A DNA stretch of 64,000 nucleotides. It comes from Delftia acidovorans (GTDB lineage: Bacteria > Pseudomonadota > Gammaproteobacteria > Burkholderiales > Burkholderiaceae_C). Shown piece by piece: positions 8,755 through 16,165 of this stretch (positions are counted from its first letter, which is position 1; each line of letters opens with the position of its first letter). Position numbers and translations under genes: made by a program. The DNA lies in contig JAITUC010000006.1 in NCBI GenBank assembly GCA_031286585.1, forward strand, positions 1 through 64,000, given 5' to 3'. The notes under the pieces were generated by a model. That model was not told the origin of the DNA and ran no database searches. It saw only the letters and a list, made by a program, of their open reading frames with translations.

Positions 8755-9615
8755 ATGAACCAAGAACTGCAACAGCGCCTGGACCGGCTCGCGGCCTGCG
8801 CCTGGCGCATACGCCGCCGCGCCCTGCAAATGGGCGAGGTGCAGGGCCAGGGCTACATAGGCCAGGCCCTGGGCTGGGCCGATGTGCTGGCCGTGGCCTA
8901 TGGCGACGCGCTGCGGCTGCGGCCCGATGAGCCCGGGTGGGAGGGCCGCGACCGCTTCCTGCTCTCGCACGGCCACTACGCCATCGCCTTCTACGCGGCG
9001 CTGGCCGAGGCGGGCATCCTGTCCGACGAGGAACTCCAGACCTATGGCGGCGATGACAGCCGCCTGCCCATGTCGGGCATGGCCAGCTACACGCCGGGCA
9101 TGGAGATGTCGGGCGGCTCGCTGGGCCAGGGCCTGCCGATCGCGGTGGGCATGGCGCTGGCGTTGCGCCACAAGGGCAGCGATGCCTTTGTCTACAACTC
9201 CATGTCCGACGGCGAGCTGGACGAGGGCTCGACCTGGGAGGCCGCCCTGTCTGCCGCCCACCACGGGTTGGGCCGGCTGATCTGCCTGGTGGATGTGAAC
9301 AACCAGCAGGCCGACGGCCCGTCCACGCGCATGCTGGGCTTCGAGCCGCTGGCCGACAAATGGGCCGCCTTCGGCTGGCATGTGCAGCGCGTGGACGGCA
9401 ACGACCTGGCCCAGGTGGTCCAGGCCTTCGACACGGCACGTGCCCTGGCCGAGGACCGCCCCCGCGCCATCCTGTTCGACACGCTGATGGGCAAGGGCGT
9501 GCCCTTCCTGGAGCAGCGCGAGAAGAACCATTTCATCCGTGTCGATCCGCCCGAGTGGCAGCAGGCCCTGGCCATCCTGGACGCATCGCAACCCCTGGAG
9601 CCCGCCCTGCCATGA
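8755..9615 (+). CDS. Transketolase N-terminal subunit (TPP-binding half)
   Basis: The protein is 286 aa and corresponds to the N-terminal third of transketolase, as in two-subunit enzymes. The thiamine-diphosphate site is visible as SDGELDEGSTWEA followed by LVDVNNQQADG, the G/SDG...NN pattern. The first Gly of the usual GDG is Ser here. SHGHYA and MSGGSLGQGLP are further family motifs. The ATG at 8755 has a GAGGAG site 7 bases upstream. Its stop overlaps the start of the C-terminal subunit, so the two are coupled and should form one heteromeric enzyme. With the SDR and TRAP genes it probably carries out ketol transfer from a dedicated substrate, not the pentose phosphate reaction. Confidence 0.9.
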   Translation: MNQELQQRLDRLAACAWRIRRRALQMGEVQGQGYIGQALGWADVLAVAYGDALRLRPDEPGWEGRDRFLLSHGHYAIAFYAALAEAGILSDEELQTYGGDDSRLPMSGMASYTPGMEMSGGSLGQGLPIAVGMALALRHKGSDAFVYNSMSDGELDEGSTWEAALSAAHHGLGRLICLVDVNNQQADGPSTRMLGFEPLADKWAAFGWHVQRVDGNDLAQVVQAFDTARALAEDRPRAILFDTLMGKGVPFLEQREKNHFIRVDPPEWQQALAILDASQPLEPALP

Positions 9616-10619
9616 ACCTGCCTCTTGCCACCCCCAAGCCCCGGCCGACCACCTCGGCCATGATCGCCTCCATCGCCGCCGAGGGCCAGCGCGTGCAGGC
9701 CGCGCCCTTCGGCAAGGCCCTGGTGGAGCTGGCCGCCAGCCGGCCCGATGTGGTGGGCATGACGGCCGACCTGGCCAAGTACACCGACCTGCACCTGTTC
9801 GCCCAGGCCCACCCCGAGCGCTTCTTCCAGATGGGCATGGCCGAGCAGCTGCTGATGGCCGCCGCCGGCGGCATGGCCAAGGAGGGGCTGACGCCCTTTG
9901 CCACCACCTATGCGGTGTTCGGCACGCGACGGGCCTATGACTTCATCCACCAGGTGATCGCCGAGGAGAAGCTGGACGTCAAGATCTGCTGCGCCCTGCC
10001 CGGCCTGACCACGGGCTACGGCCCCAGCCACCAGGCCACGGACGATCTGGCCATGATGCGGGCCGTGCCGGGGCTGACCATCGTCGATCCCTGCGATGCG
10101 CTGGACATCACCCAGGCCGTGCCCCAGATCGCGGCGCACCGCGGCCCCGTCTACATGCGGCTGCTGCGCGGCAACGTGCCGCTGGTGCTGGACGAGTACG
10201 ACTACCGTTTCGAGCTGGGCAAGGCGAAGATGCTGCGCGAGGGCCGCGAGGTGCTCATCCTCTCCAGCGGCTTCATGACCATGCGCGCGCTGGAGGCCGC
10301 GCAGCTGCTGGCCGCCGACAACGTGGGCGCCGCCGTGCTGCATTGCGCCACCATCAAGCCGCTGGATGTGCAGGCCATTGTGCAGGCCGTGGCCAGCGGG
10401 CCGCGCCTGGTGGTGGTGGCGGAGAACCATTCGGTGGTGGGCGGCCTGGGCGAGGCCGTGGCCGGCGCCCTGCTGGAGCGCGATGTGCGGCCCGCGCGCT
10501 TTCGGCTGGCGGGCCTGCCGGATGCCTTCCTCGATGCCGGCGCCCTGCCCACGCTGCATGAGCGCTACGGCATCAGCGCCCAGGCGCTGGCGGGGCGCAT
10601 CCGCCAATGGCTGGGCTGA
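9612..10619 (+). CDS. Transketolase C-terminal subunit
   Basis: The protein is 335 aa and covers the pyrimidine-binding and C-terminal domains of a split transketolase. FFQMGMAEQLLMAAAGGMAKEG matches the (F)xxxGIAEQ element holding the catalytic Glu that activates TPP. GYGPSHQATDD and VVVAENHSVVGGLG are typical of the family. ATGA overlap with the preceding subunit gives a 1:1 coupled pair. It is the last gene of the operon; the next gene converges from the other strand about 60 bp away. No dedicated sugar kinase is in the operon, so either the substrate is unphosphorylated or phosphorylation is encoded elsewhere. Confidence 0.9.
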   Translation: MNLPLATPKPRPTTSAMIASIAAEGQRVQAAPFGKALVELAASRPDVVGMTADLAKYTDLHLFAQAHPERFFQMGMAEQLLMAAAGGMAKEGLTPFATTYAVFGTRRAYDFIHQVIAEEKLDVKICCALPGLTTGYGPSHQATDDLAMMRAVPGLTIVDPCDALDITQAVPQIAAHRGPVYMRLLRGNVPLVLDEYDYRFELGKAKMLREGREVLILSSGFMTMRALEAAQLLAADNVGAAVLHCATIKPLDVQAIVQAVASGPRLVVVAENHSVVGGLGEAVAGALLERDVRPARFRLAGLPDAFLDAGALPTLHERYGISAQALAGRIRQWLG

Positions 10620-10677
10620 AGGCCCGGCGCTGTGGCGGCGGGCGCACCAGGGCAGGGCAGATCAGGGCAGATCGGGG

Positions 10678-11364
10678 TTACTTGGCCGGCCCCCCGTCGC
10701 GCAACGCCAGCAGGTAGCCCATGCCGCGCACCGTGTGCAGCAGCTTGACCGCATAGGGATCGTCGAGCTTGCTGCGCAGCCTGCACACCGCCACATCCAC
10801 CACGTTGTTCAGGGCATCGACGGGCAGGCTCCAGACCTGCTGCACCAGTTCGGCGCGCGAGACCACCTCGCCCTGGCGCTGCAGCAGCAGCCACAGCACG
10901 GCGAATTCCTGTCGCGTCAGGTCCAGTCGCCGGCCGGCACGCTCGACCCGCTTTTTCGAAAGGTCCAGCACCAGGTCCGCCAATGTCAGGCGCAGGCCCT
11001 CCTGGCAGGCAGCGCCCCGCATCCGCAGCCGTGCAAGGGCCAGGAACACCGGCAACCTGACGGGTTTGACCAGGTAGTCATCGGCGCCGTTCTGCAGGCA
11101 GAACACCTGTTCCTCCAGGCTGTCGTTTGCGGTGACCACGATGGTGGGCGTGTCGCCCGCCTGGCGCAGGGCCTGCAGGACCGAACGCCCGCTCTGGCCA
11201 GGCAGGTCCAGATCCAGCACGAGCAGGCTGTAGGCGCGGCTCAGTGCCAGGTTGCGGCCCTGCAGACCGTCATGCACGACATCCACGTTGAATCCGTCCT
11301 GGCACAGGCCCTGGCACAGGTACTGCGCCGACGGCGGATGGGCATCCACGATCAGGATCTTCAT
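10678..11364 (-). CDS. OmpR/PhoB-family response regulator, orphan
   Basis: The protein is 228 aa with a receiver domain (1-115) and a C-terminal winged helix (about 130-225). The phospho-acceptor Asp sits in LLVLDLDLPGQSG and the conserved Lys in YLVKPV. The usual acidic pair near the N-terminus is altered: ILIVDAHPP keeps one Asp followed by Ala-His instead of Asp-Asp/Glu, which may weaken Mg binding. The DNA-binding end HTVRGMGYLL is canonical. The start at 11364 has a GAAGGAGAA ribosome site. No histidine kinase is adjacent; it follows the Sel1-like gene by 44 bp and probably shares its transcript. Confidence 0.85.
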   Translation of the reverse strand: MKILIVDAHPPSAQYLCQGLCQDGFNVDVVHDGLQGRNLALSRAYSLLVLDLDLPGQSGRSVLQALRQAGDTPTIVVTANDSLEEQVFCLQNGADDYLVKPVRLPVFLALARLRMRGAACQEGLRLTLADLVLDLSKKRVERAGRRLDLTRQEFAVLWLLLQRQGEVVSRAELVQQVWSLPVDALNNVVDVAVCRLRSKLDDPYAVKLLHTVRGMGYLLALRDGGPAK

Positions 11365-11408
11365 GTCTTCTCCTTCGCACGCGGATACAGGCGAGACACA
11401 GGCGAGGC

Positions 11409-12944
11409 TCAGGCCAGCACCTGCCGGAGGATCTGCTGCTGCCGCCTGGCCCATTTCGTGCCAACGCGAATGGCATCGCGCTGCTGTGAGGAGGCACAAG
11501 CGAAGAAGACCGTTTCACTGATCTGCAGGCGGTGAAACAGCCTTCTCATCTGCAGGGATCGGGCCCTCAGCGAGCCTTCCGGAACCGTGGATTCCCCATG
11601 CTGTGCCGAGAACATGGACGCGGCCTGCTCCAGGCAGCGCAGGGCATCGGGCGTGATCGCGGGCACGGCACGGGGCTCGCACAGCCGGGCTTTCGCCACC
11701 TGGCGGTTGTGGCCCACCACCAGCCCCCAGGGACGCATGGCGGTCGAGGGATCGACCGACAGCGCCTCCAGCCTGGTGAGCCCGAACACGCGCGCCAGGC
11801 GCAGGCGCATGGCCAGCAGCGGGGCAACTGGCTGTACGGCCTCGATGGCCGCAAGGGCCTCCTCCTCGTTGCCACCGCCCACAGGCAGCAGCAATGAACG
11901 CAGCAGCAGCCCGGCCAGCACGTCCCCCTTGGCCGCCGCAGCATGGAGCAGGGCCACGCCCTGTTCCATGGGTTCGATGTGCGTGGCATCACGCAGCACC
12001 AGCGCGCCCAGACGGCGCTCGGCCTCGGGCAGCCCCTGACGTGCCGCCTTCTCCAGGCAAAAGCGTGCCAGGGTGGGATTGGCCACCGAGCTGCGGTAGT
12101 CGGAGCAGATGCGGAACAGGTGCAGCCAGGCGGTGGCGATGCCGCCATCGGCAGCGCGCAGCAGCAGGGCTGCCGCCTTGCGCAGGTTCTGCGCATTCAC
12201 GAGGTTTTCGGGAGCCAGGTGCGCACAGGGCAGCCCCGAGAGCGCCCGCCCAAGCACGTGGCAGGCGCGCACGTCACCATTGGCGGCGCAGCGGTCCAGG
12301 CTGGCTTCGATCCAGCCCACGGTCAGCCGTCCCAGGCCATGGCCCGCCACCTCGGCCTGGTGGACCAGGTCGGCAATCAGCTGCTGCATGACCGGGCCAT
12401 GAGCGGCATGAGGCAGGTCGCGCAGGAGCTCCAGCATCCGCACGGCGCGGTGCGACTGGCCCATGGCCATGGCCTGGCGGGCCTCCCAGGCCATGACTTC
12501 GGAAATGTCCAGCGGCTGGATGGCGCGCAGGATCTGCAGCGCCTGCAACAGCTCGCCGGATGTGTGCGCAGACCCGCTGCTTGCCAGATGGCTTGGCAGG
12601 GAGGCGCTGCACTTGCCCAGGCATTCCAGCGCCAGATCCAGCTCCCCCCGGATGAGATGCCATGCGGCAAGCTTCTGGCGCCCGACATCCTCATACTCCG
12701 CCGCGATCCTCAGGGTCTCCAGCAGCCCGTGCTCCAGCAACTCCCTGAGCGGCAGATGCAAGGCTATGCAGACCGAGGCCTGGCGCCTGGCCTGAGGCAG
12801 TGCGGCCTGCAGATACTCCAACCCCACCGGGATGCTCCTGGAAACGCCGGGGCTCCCCGTCAGATACGCCTCCCCGAGCTGAAGCCTGGCGCCTGTGTCC
12901 CCTCGCCTGGCCAGCATCCTCAGCTTGACATCCTCGCGTCGCAT
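11409..12944 (-). CDS. Sel1-like/TPR-repeat protein of unknown function
   Basis: The protein is 511 aa, mostly alpha-helical, with Ala/Leu-rich repeats resembling Sel1/TPR units. An example is LQLGEAYLTGSPGVSRSIPVG at residues ~21-41, and later units around residues 300-370 include ARQGLPEAERRLGAL and AAAKGDVLAGLL. No signal peptide or membrane helix is apparent, so it is probably cytoplasmic. The start at 12944 follows ACAGGAAA. Such repeats usually mediate protein-protein contacts in signalling. Its position upstream of an orphan response regulator suggests a shared regulatory role, which is inference only. I do not recognise a specific orthologue. Confidence 0.7.
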   Translation of the reverse strand: MRREDVKLRMLARRGDTGARLQLGEAYLTGSPGVSRSIPVGLEYLQAALPQARRQASVCIALHLPLRELLEHGLLETLRIAAEYEDVGRQKLAAWHLIRGELDLALECLGKCSASLPSHLASSGSAHTSGELLQALQILRAIQPLDISEVMAWEARQAMAMGQSHRAVRMLELLRDLPHAAHGPVMQQLIADLVHQAEVAGHGLGRLTVGWIEASLDRCAANGDVRACHVLGRALSGLPCAHLAPENLVNAQNLRKAAALLLRAADGGIATAWLHLFRICSDYRSSVANPTLARFCLEKAARQGLPEAERRLGALVLRDATHIEPMEQGVALLHAAAAKGDVLAGLLLRSLLLPVGGGNEEEALAAIEAVQPVAPLLAMRLRLARVFGLTRLEALSVDPSTAMRPWGLVVGHNRQVAKARLCEPRAVPAITPDALRCLEQAASMFSAQHGESTVPEGSLRARSLQMRRLFHRLQISETVFFACASSQQRDAIRVGTKWARRQQQILRQVLA

Positions 12945-13309
12945 TTTCCTGTCCCCTCATATCTTTCGATACTCCCGTACAGCCGTACCAACGACCCGAT
13001 ACGGATTACTTTTTTCTTCTTTGCCGGATTCAATCGAGGGGATGCTAGCAATCTCCGGAACCCATTTACCCAACAGAAAAGTGACATTCAAGACATATTG
13101 AAGAAAGATCCCTGCCATGAATGGAGCCGCGATCCATCGGTGTTGGCTGGACGGAACATGTTGAGCCCCAAAAACCTGTGATTGGCTTGCCACCCCCCGT
13201 CGATTTCTTTTCAAGGCTCCTGGCGTCGGCCTGTGAATTCTAGTATTTACAACAGCATCCGTTTGGAAATGGATGCGCATGGAATCCACATTCAATACAA
13301 GGACCAGGC
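12945..13309. other. 365-bp non-coding region upstream of the porin
   Basis: This divergent intergenic region between the Sel1-like gene and the porin is markedly more AT-rich than its surroundings. It should carry both promoters. TAGTAT near 13240 is a possible -10 element for the porin, without a convincing -35. A ribosome site (AAGGACC) precedes the porin ATG. No RNA gene was recognised. Confidence 0.4.
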
Positions 13310-14359
13310 ATGAAATTCAATCGTATATTGGCGGCCGCATTGCCCGTCATTTCGCTGGCGGCCAGCGCGCAGTCATCCATCACCCTGTTCGGCATCGTTG
13401 ACGTCAATGCGCGCTACGTGAAGAACAGCGATCTGCCCGGCAACATGACCATGAACAACAGCGGCCTGTCCTCCGGGCGGCTGGGATTTCGCGGAGAAGA
13501 GGATCTGGGCGGCGGGCTCAGGGCCGGCTTCTGGCTCGAGTCGGACGTCAATGCCGACACGGGTACATTCAGCTCCACAGGCAAGTTCTTCCAGCGCCGC
13601 TCCACCGTGAGCCTGTCGGGAGGTTTCGGCGAAGTGCGCCTGGGCCGCGACCTTTCGCCAGCTTCGGCGCATACCTACAAATACGATCCGTTCGGCGTGA
13701 TCGGACTGGCCGGTTCGGCCGTGACAAGCCGCATGCCGAACGGCTTCTCACCGTCCTATTACCGCCGCGACAACGCGATCCAGTACTTCTCGCCCAGCCT
13801 CTGGGGCGTGCGCGCGGATTTCATGTACGCCATGGACGAGAACCCCGCCAACAACGTGGGCCGCCATGTGGCTGGCCGGCTGCATTATGAGAACGGTCCA
13901 CTGAGCCTGTCGCTGTCCTATGGCACGACCAATATCAGCGCCGCCGGCGCCAAGTTCAAGCAATATGGCGCAGGCGCTTCGTACGACTTCGGTTTCGCCA
14001 AGCTCATGGGCCATTTCCAGCGGGAGGACCTGCCCTTCGGCACCTACGGCAGCAGCACCCTGGGCTCCGAGGACCGCTGGCTGCTGGGCATGACGGTTCC
14101 CGTAGGCAGCGGTCATCTGCGCGCCTCCTATGTGCGTACCGATTCGCGCAAGGGTCCGGTGGCGTTCAATGGCAGCGATGCGAACAAATATGCCATCGGC
14201 TATGTGCATGATCTGTCGCGCCGCACGGCCCTGTATGGAACCGTGGCCCGAATATCCAACAAGGGCAATGCTACTTTCGCCCTGTCGGGCGGTGCACCAG
14301 GGCTTGCGCCCAAGGGCACGTCAACGGGCGCCGAAGTAGGCATACGCCACAGCTTCTGA
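13310..14359 (+). CDS. Gram-negative trimeric porin, Omp32-like
   Basis: This outer-membrane porin is 349 aa: a signal peptide (ILAAALPVISLAASAQ), then a beta-barrel that opens with SSITLFGIVDVNARYV and the conserved SGRLGFRGEEDLGGGLRAGF and QRRSTVSLSG...GEVRLGRD segments. It ends in a terminal Phe (IRHSF) as required by the BAM machinery. The length fits the 16-stranded porins of Comamonadaceae (Omp32 family), which are mostly anion-selective. It is monocistronic, with an AT-rich upstream region. The following small periplasmic gene may respond to similar envelope signals, but nothing shows that they work together. Confidence 0.92.
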   Translation: MKFNRILAAALPVISLAASAQSSITLFGIVDVNARYVKNSDLPGNMTMNNSGLSSGRLGFRGEEDLGGGLRAGFWLESDVNADTGTFSSTGKFFQRRSTVSLSGGFGEVRLGRDLSPASAHTYKYDPFGVIGLAGSAVTSRMPNGFSPSYYRRDNAIQYFSPSLWGVRADFMYAMDENPANNVGRHVAGRLHYENGPLSLSLSYGTTNISAAGAKFKQYGAGASYDFGFAKLMGHFQREDLPFGTYGSSTLGSEDRWLLGMTVPVGSGHLRASYVRTDSRKGPVAFNGSDANKYAIGYVHDLSRRTALYGTVARISNKGNATFALSGGAPGLAPKGTSTGAEVGIRHSF

Positions 14360-14446
14360 CGGCCGCTTCAGGACTGTTCCCGGAAATTCCGAAACGTCAT
14401 TGAAGGCAGACCAGGGAATATTCATTTTCGAATTTGCACATGCATT

Positions 14447-14472
14447 TCCATGGATTGCCATCAATCCATGGA
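14447..14472. repeat. Perfect 11-bp inverted repeat upstream of the CzcE-like gene
   Basis: TCCATGGATTG and CAATCCATGGA flank a CCAT loop, about 40 bases before the start codon at 14513. It could be an operator for a dimeric regulator or an mRNA hairpin in the leader. It has no T-tract, so it is not a typical terminator. Confidence 0.6.
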
Positions 14473-14512
14473 TCTTCCGAATCGAGAATCCATTCATCTT
14501 CAGGAGTATTTC

Positions 14513-14839
14513 ATGAGAAATATCGTCCCCCTGTATGCCGCAGCCATTACCCTGGCCAGCCCGCTGGCCCATGCGGACACTTTCCCCAATGGCAAATCCC
14601 ATTACGGATCTCCCGCACCTGCAGGCGAATATCGCACCGTCGATCTATCGCAGAAAGCGCCCATCAATATCGCCTGCGGCGAAACCGTGAATTTCACCAG
14701 CCAGGGCCGCACATTCGCCTGGAAAGTCAGTTCCATCCAGCACAACCATGTCCCGGTGGCGCGCTTTGCGCCACCCGGTTTCGACACACAGGGCAGGAGC
14801 ATCTTCGTCATGCCCGGAGAGCATGAGCTGGGCGGCTGA
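14513..14839 (+). CDS. CzcE-family periplasmic metal-binding protein (DUF-type)
   Basis: The protein is 108 aa, with a signal peptide (ending near SPLAHA) and a small beta-rich domain: SHYGSPAPAGEYRTVDL, then INIACGETVNF and FAWKVSS. This layout (YG..., a conserved GETV(N/T)F strand, a W in the next strand) matches CzcE from heavy-metal resistance loci, which binds copper in the periplasm. The C-terminus ends MPGEHELGG. The start at 14513 follows AGGAGTATTTC. No czc efflux genes are nearby, so it is a stand-alone member; metal binding is family knowledge, not proven here. Confidence 0.65.
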   Translation: MRNIVPLYAAAITLASPLAHADTFPNGKSHYGSPAPAGEYRTVDLSQKAPINIACGETVNFTSQGRTFAWKVSSIQHNHVPVARFAPPGFDTQGRSIFVMPGEHELGG

Positions 14840-14856
14840 AAGCGCCGTTCGCAACG

Positions 14857-14884
14857 AAAAAGGGCCCGCATGCTGCGGGCCCTT
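14857..14884 (-). terminator. Rho-independent terminator of rpe
   Basis: AGGGCCCGCA and TGCGGGCCCT form a perfect 10-bp stem with a 3-base loop. On the minus strand it is followed by TTTTT, so it terminates rpe; it can also stop plus-strand transcription from the CzcE-like gene. Confidence 0.85.
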
Positions 14885-14905
14885 GCACGAGCAGCCGATC
14901 CGCGC

Positions 14906-15589
14906 TCAGGCGGCCAGGGCGCCGCGCATGGCGTCGATCACGGCCTTGTAGTCAGGCTTGCCGAAGATGGCGCTGCCTGCCACGAAGGTGTCGGCACCGG
15001 CATCGGCCACGCGGCGGATGTTGGTTTCCTTGATGCCGCCGTCCACTTCCAGGCGGATGTCGCGGCCGCTGGCCTCGATGCGCTTGCGCGCGGCCTCGAT
15101 CTTGCGCAGCGTGCTGTCGATGAAGCTCTGGCCGCCGAAGCCGGGGTTCACGCTCATCAGCAAGATCAGGTCGATGTCGTCGATGACCCAGTCCAGCACG
15201 TCCAGGGGGGCGGCCGGGTTGAACACCAGGCCGGGCTTGGCGCCCTGCGCGCGGATGTTCTGGATGCTGCGGTGCACGTGGGCCGTGGCGTCGGGGTGGA
15301 AGCTGATGTAGTCGGCGCCGGCCTTGGCGAAGGCCGTGGCCAGTTCGTCCACGGGCGAGATCATCAGGTGCACGTCGATGGGCACGGGCTGGCCGTCGGG
15401 CGTCTTCGCATGGGGCTTCAGGGCCTCGCAGATCATGGGACCGAACGTGAGGTTGGGCACGTAGTGGTTGTCCATCACGTCGAAATGGATCCAGTCGGCG
15501 CCGGAGGCGATCACATTCTTGACCTCATCGCCCAGACGGGCGAAGTCGGCAGACAGGATGGAGGGGGCGATGCGGTAGGTGGGGCTCAT
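14906..15589 (-). CDS. rpe: Ribulose-phosphate 3-epimerase
   Basis: The protein is 227 aa, the usual length, and is a TIM barrel. It has the N-terminal [13 protein letters not shown], the metal-site [22 protein letters not shown](S)PVDE, and the phosphate-binding VDGGI...[12 protein letters not shown]. It interconverts ribulose 5-phosphate and xylulose 5-phosphate in the cytoplasm (pentose phosphate and Calvin pathways). It is transcribed toward a clear terminator. It is divergent from apaG with about 115 bp between the starts. Confidence 0.97.
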   Translation of the reverse strand: MSPTYRIAPSILSADFARLGDEVKNVIASGADWIHFDVMDNHYVPNLTFGPMICEALKPHAKTPDGQPVPIDVHLMISPVDELATAFAKAGADYISFHPDATAHVHRSIQNIRAQGAKPGLVFNPAAPLDVLDWVIDDIDLILLMSVNPGFGGQSFIDSTLRKIEAARKRIEASGRDIRLEVDGGIKETNIRRVADAGADTFVAGSAIFGKPDYKAVIDAMRGALAA

Positions 15590-15705
15590 GGCCTGCGATT
15601 GTCGCAGCTAGCCCATGCCGGCACCAGCGACGGCCCAATGCCATGGGCGGCGGCGCGTGGGGACGTTTGCAAGCCGGTACATTGCGGGCAGTTACCATTG
15701 CCGCC

Positions 15706-16113
15706 ATGCCCATGAACGAGTTCCAGGTCCAGGTCCGCCCCGCCTTTTTGCCAGAGCAATCCGCTCCAGCGGCGGGCGTATACGCCTTTTCCTACACGAT
15801 CACCGTGACCAATACCGGCCAGGTGCCGGGCCAGTTGATCGCGCGCCACTGGATCATCACCAACGAGCTGGGCCATGTCGAAGAGGTCAAGGGCCTGGGG
15901 GTGATCGGCCGCCAGCCGCTGCTGCAGCCCGGCGAGACCTTCGAGTACACCAGCGGCTGCCAGCTGCGCACGCCCAACGGCAGCATGCAGGGCAGCTATC
16001 TGTGCATCAGCCACGAGGGCGAGGTCTTCGAGTGCAGCATTCCGCGGTTCCAGCTGAAATCCGGTGCCGGCGGCGACAGCTTTCCGGACCCTGACAACCG
16101 CGTACTGCACTGA
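15706..16113 (+). CDS. apaG: ApaG protein (fibronectin-III-like, CoD/CorD)
   Basis: The protein is about 135 aa. The conserved ApaG fold shows in FSYTITVTNTG, QLIARHWIITNELG, V(K)GLGVIGRQPLLQPGETFEYTSGC and MQGSYLCIS. Two adjacent in-frame ATGs (15706 and 15712) are possible starts. ApaG is a cytoplasmic protein linked to divalent cation (Co/Mg) tolerance and diadenosine tetraphosphate physiology in enterobacteria; its biochemical function is not settled. It lies upstream of the Gcr-family gene. Confidence 0.95.
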   Translation: MPMNEFQVQVRPAFLPEQSAPAAGVYAFSYTITVTNTGQVPGQLIARHWIITNELGHVEEVKGLGVIGRQPLLQPGETFEYTSGCQLRTPNGSMQGSYLCISHEGEVFECSIPRFQLKSGAGGDSFPDPDNRVLH

Positions 16114-16165
16114 GCGCGGCCTTCGGGCGGCGCGCTAGTCTCCTGTCCTGCCGCACCCCCCATCC

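Noticed and set aside
7657..9591. Long minus-strand frame (644 codons) opposite DctM and the transketolase subunit
   Set aside because: It has no recognisable domain and is antisense to two well-conserved proteins; the His/Gln/Gly-rich composition is typical of antisense GC-rich DNA.
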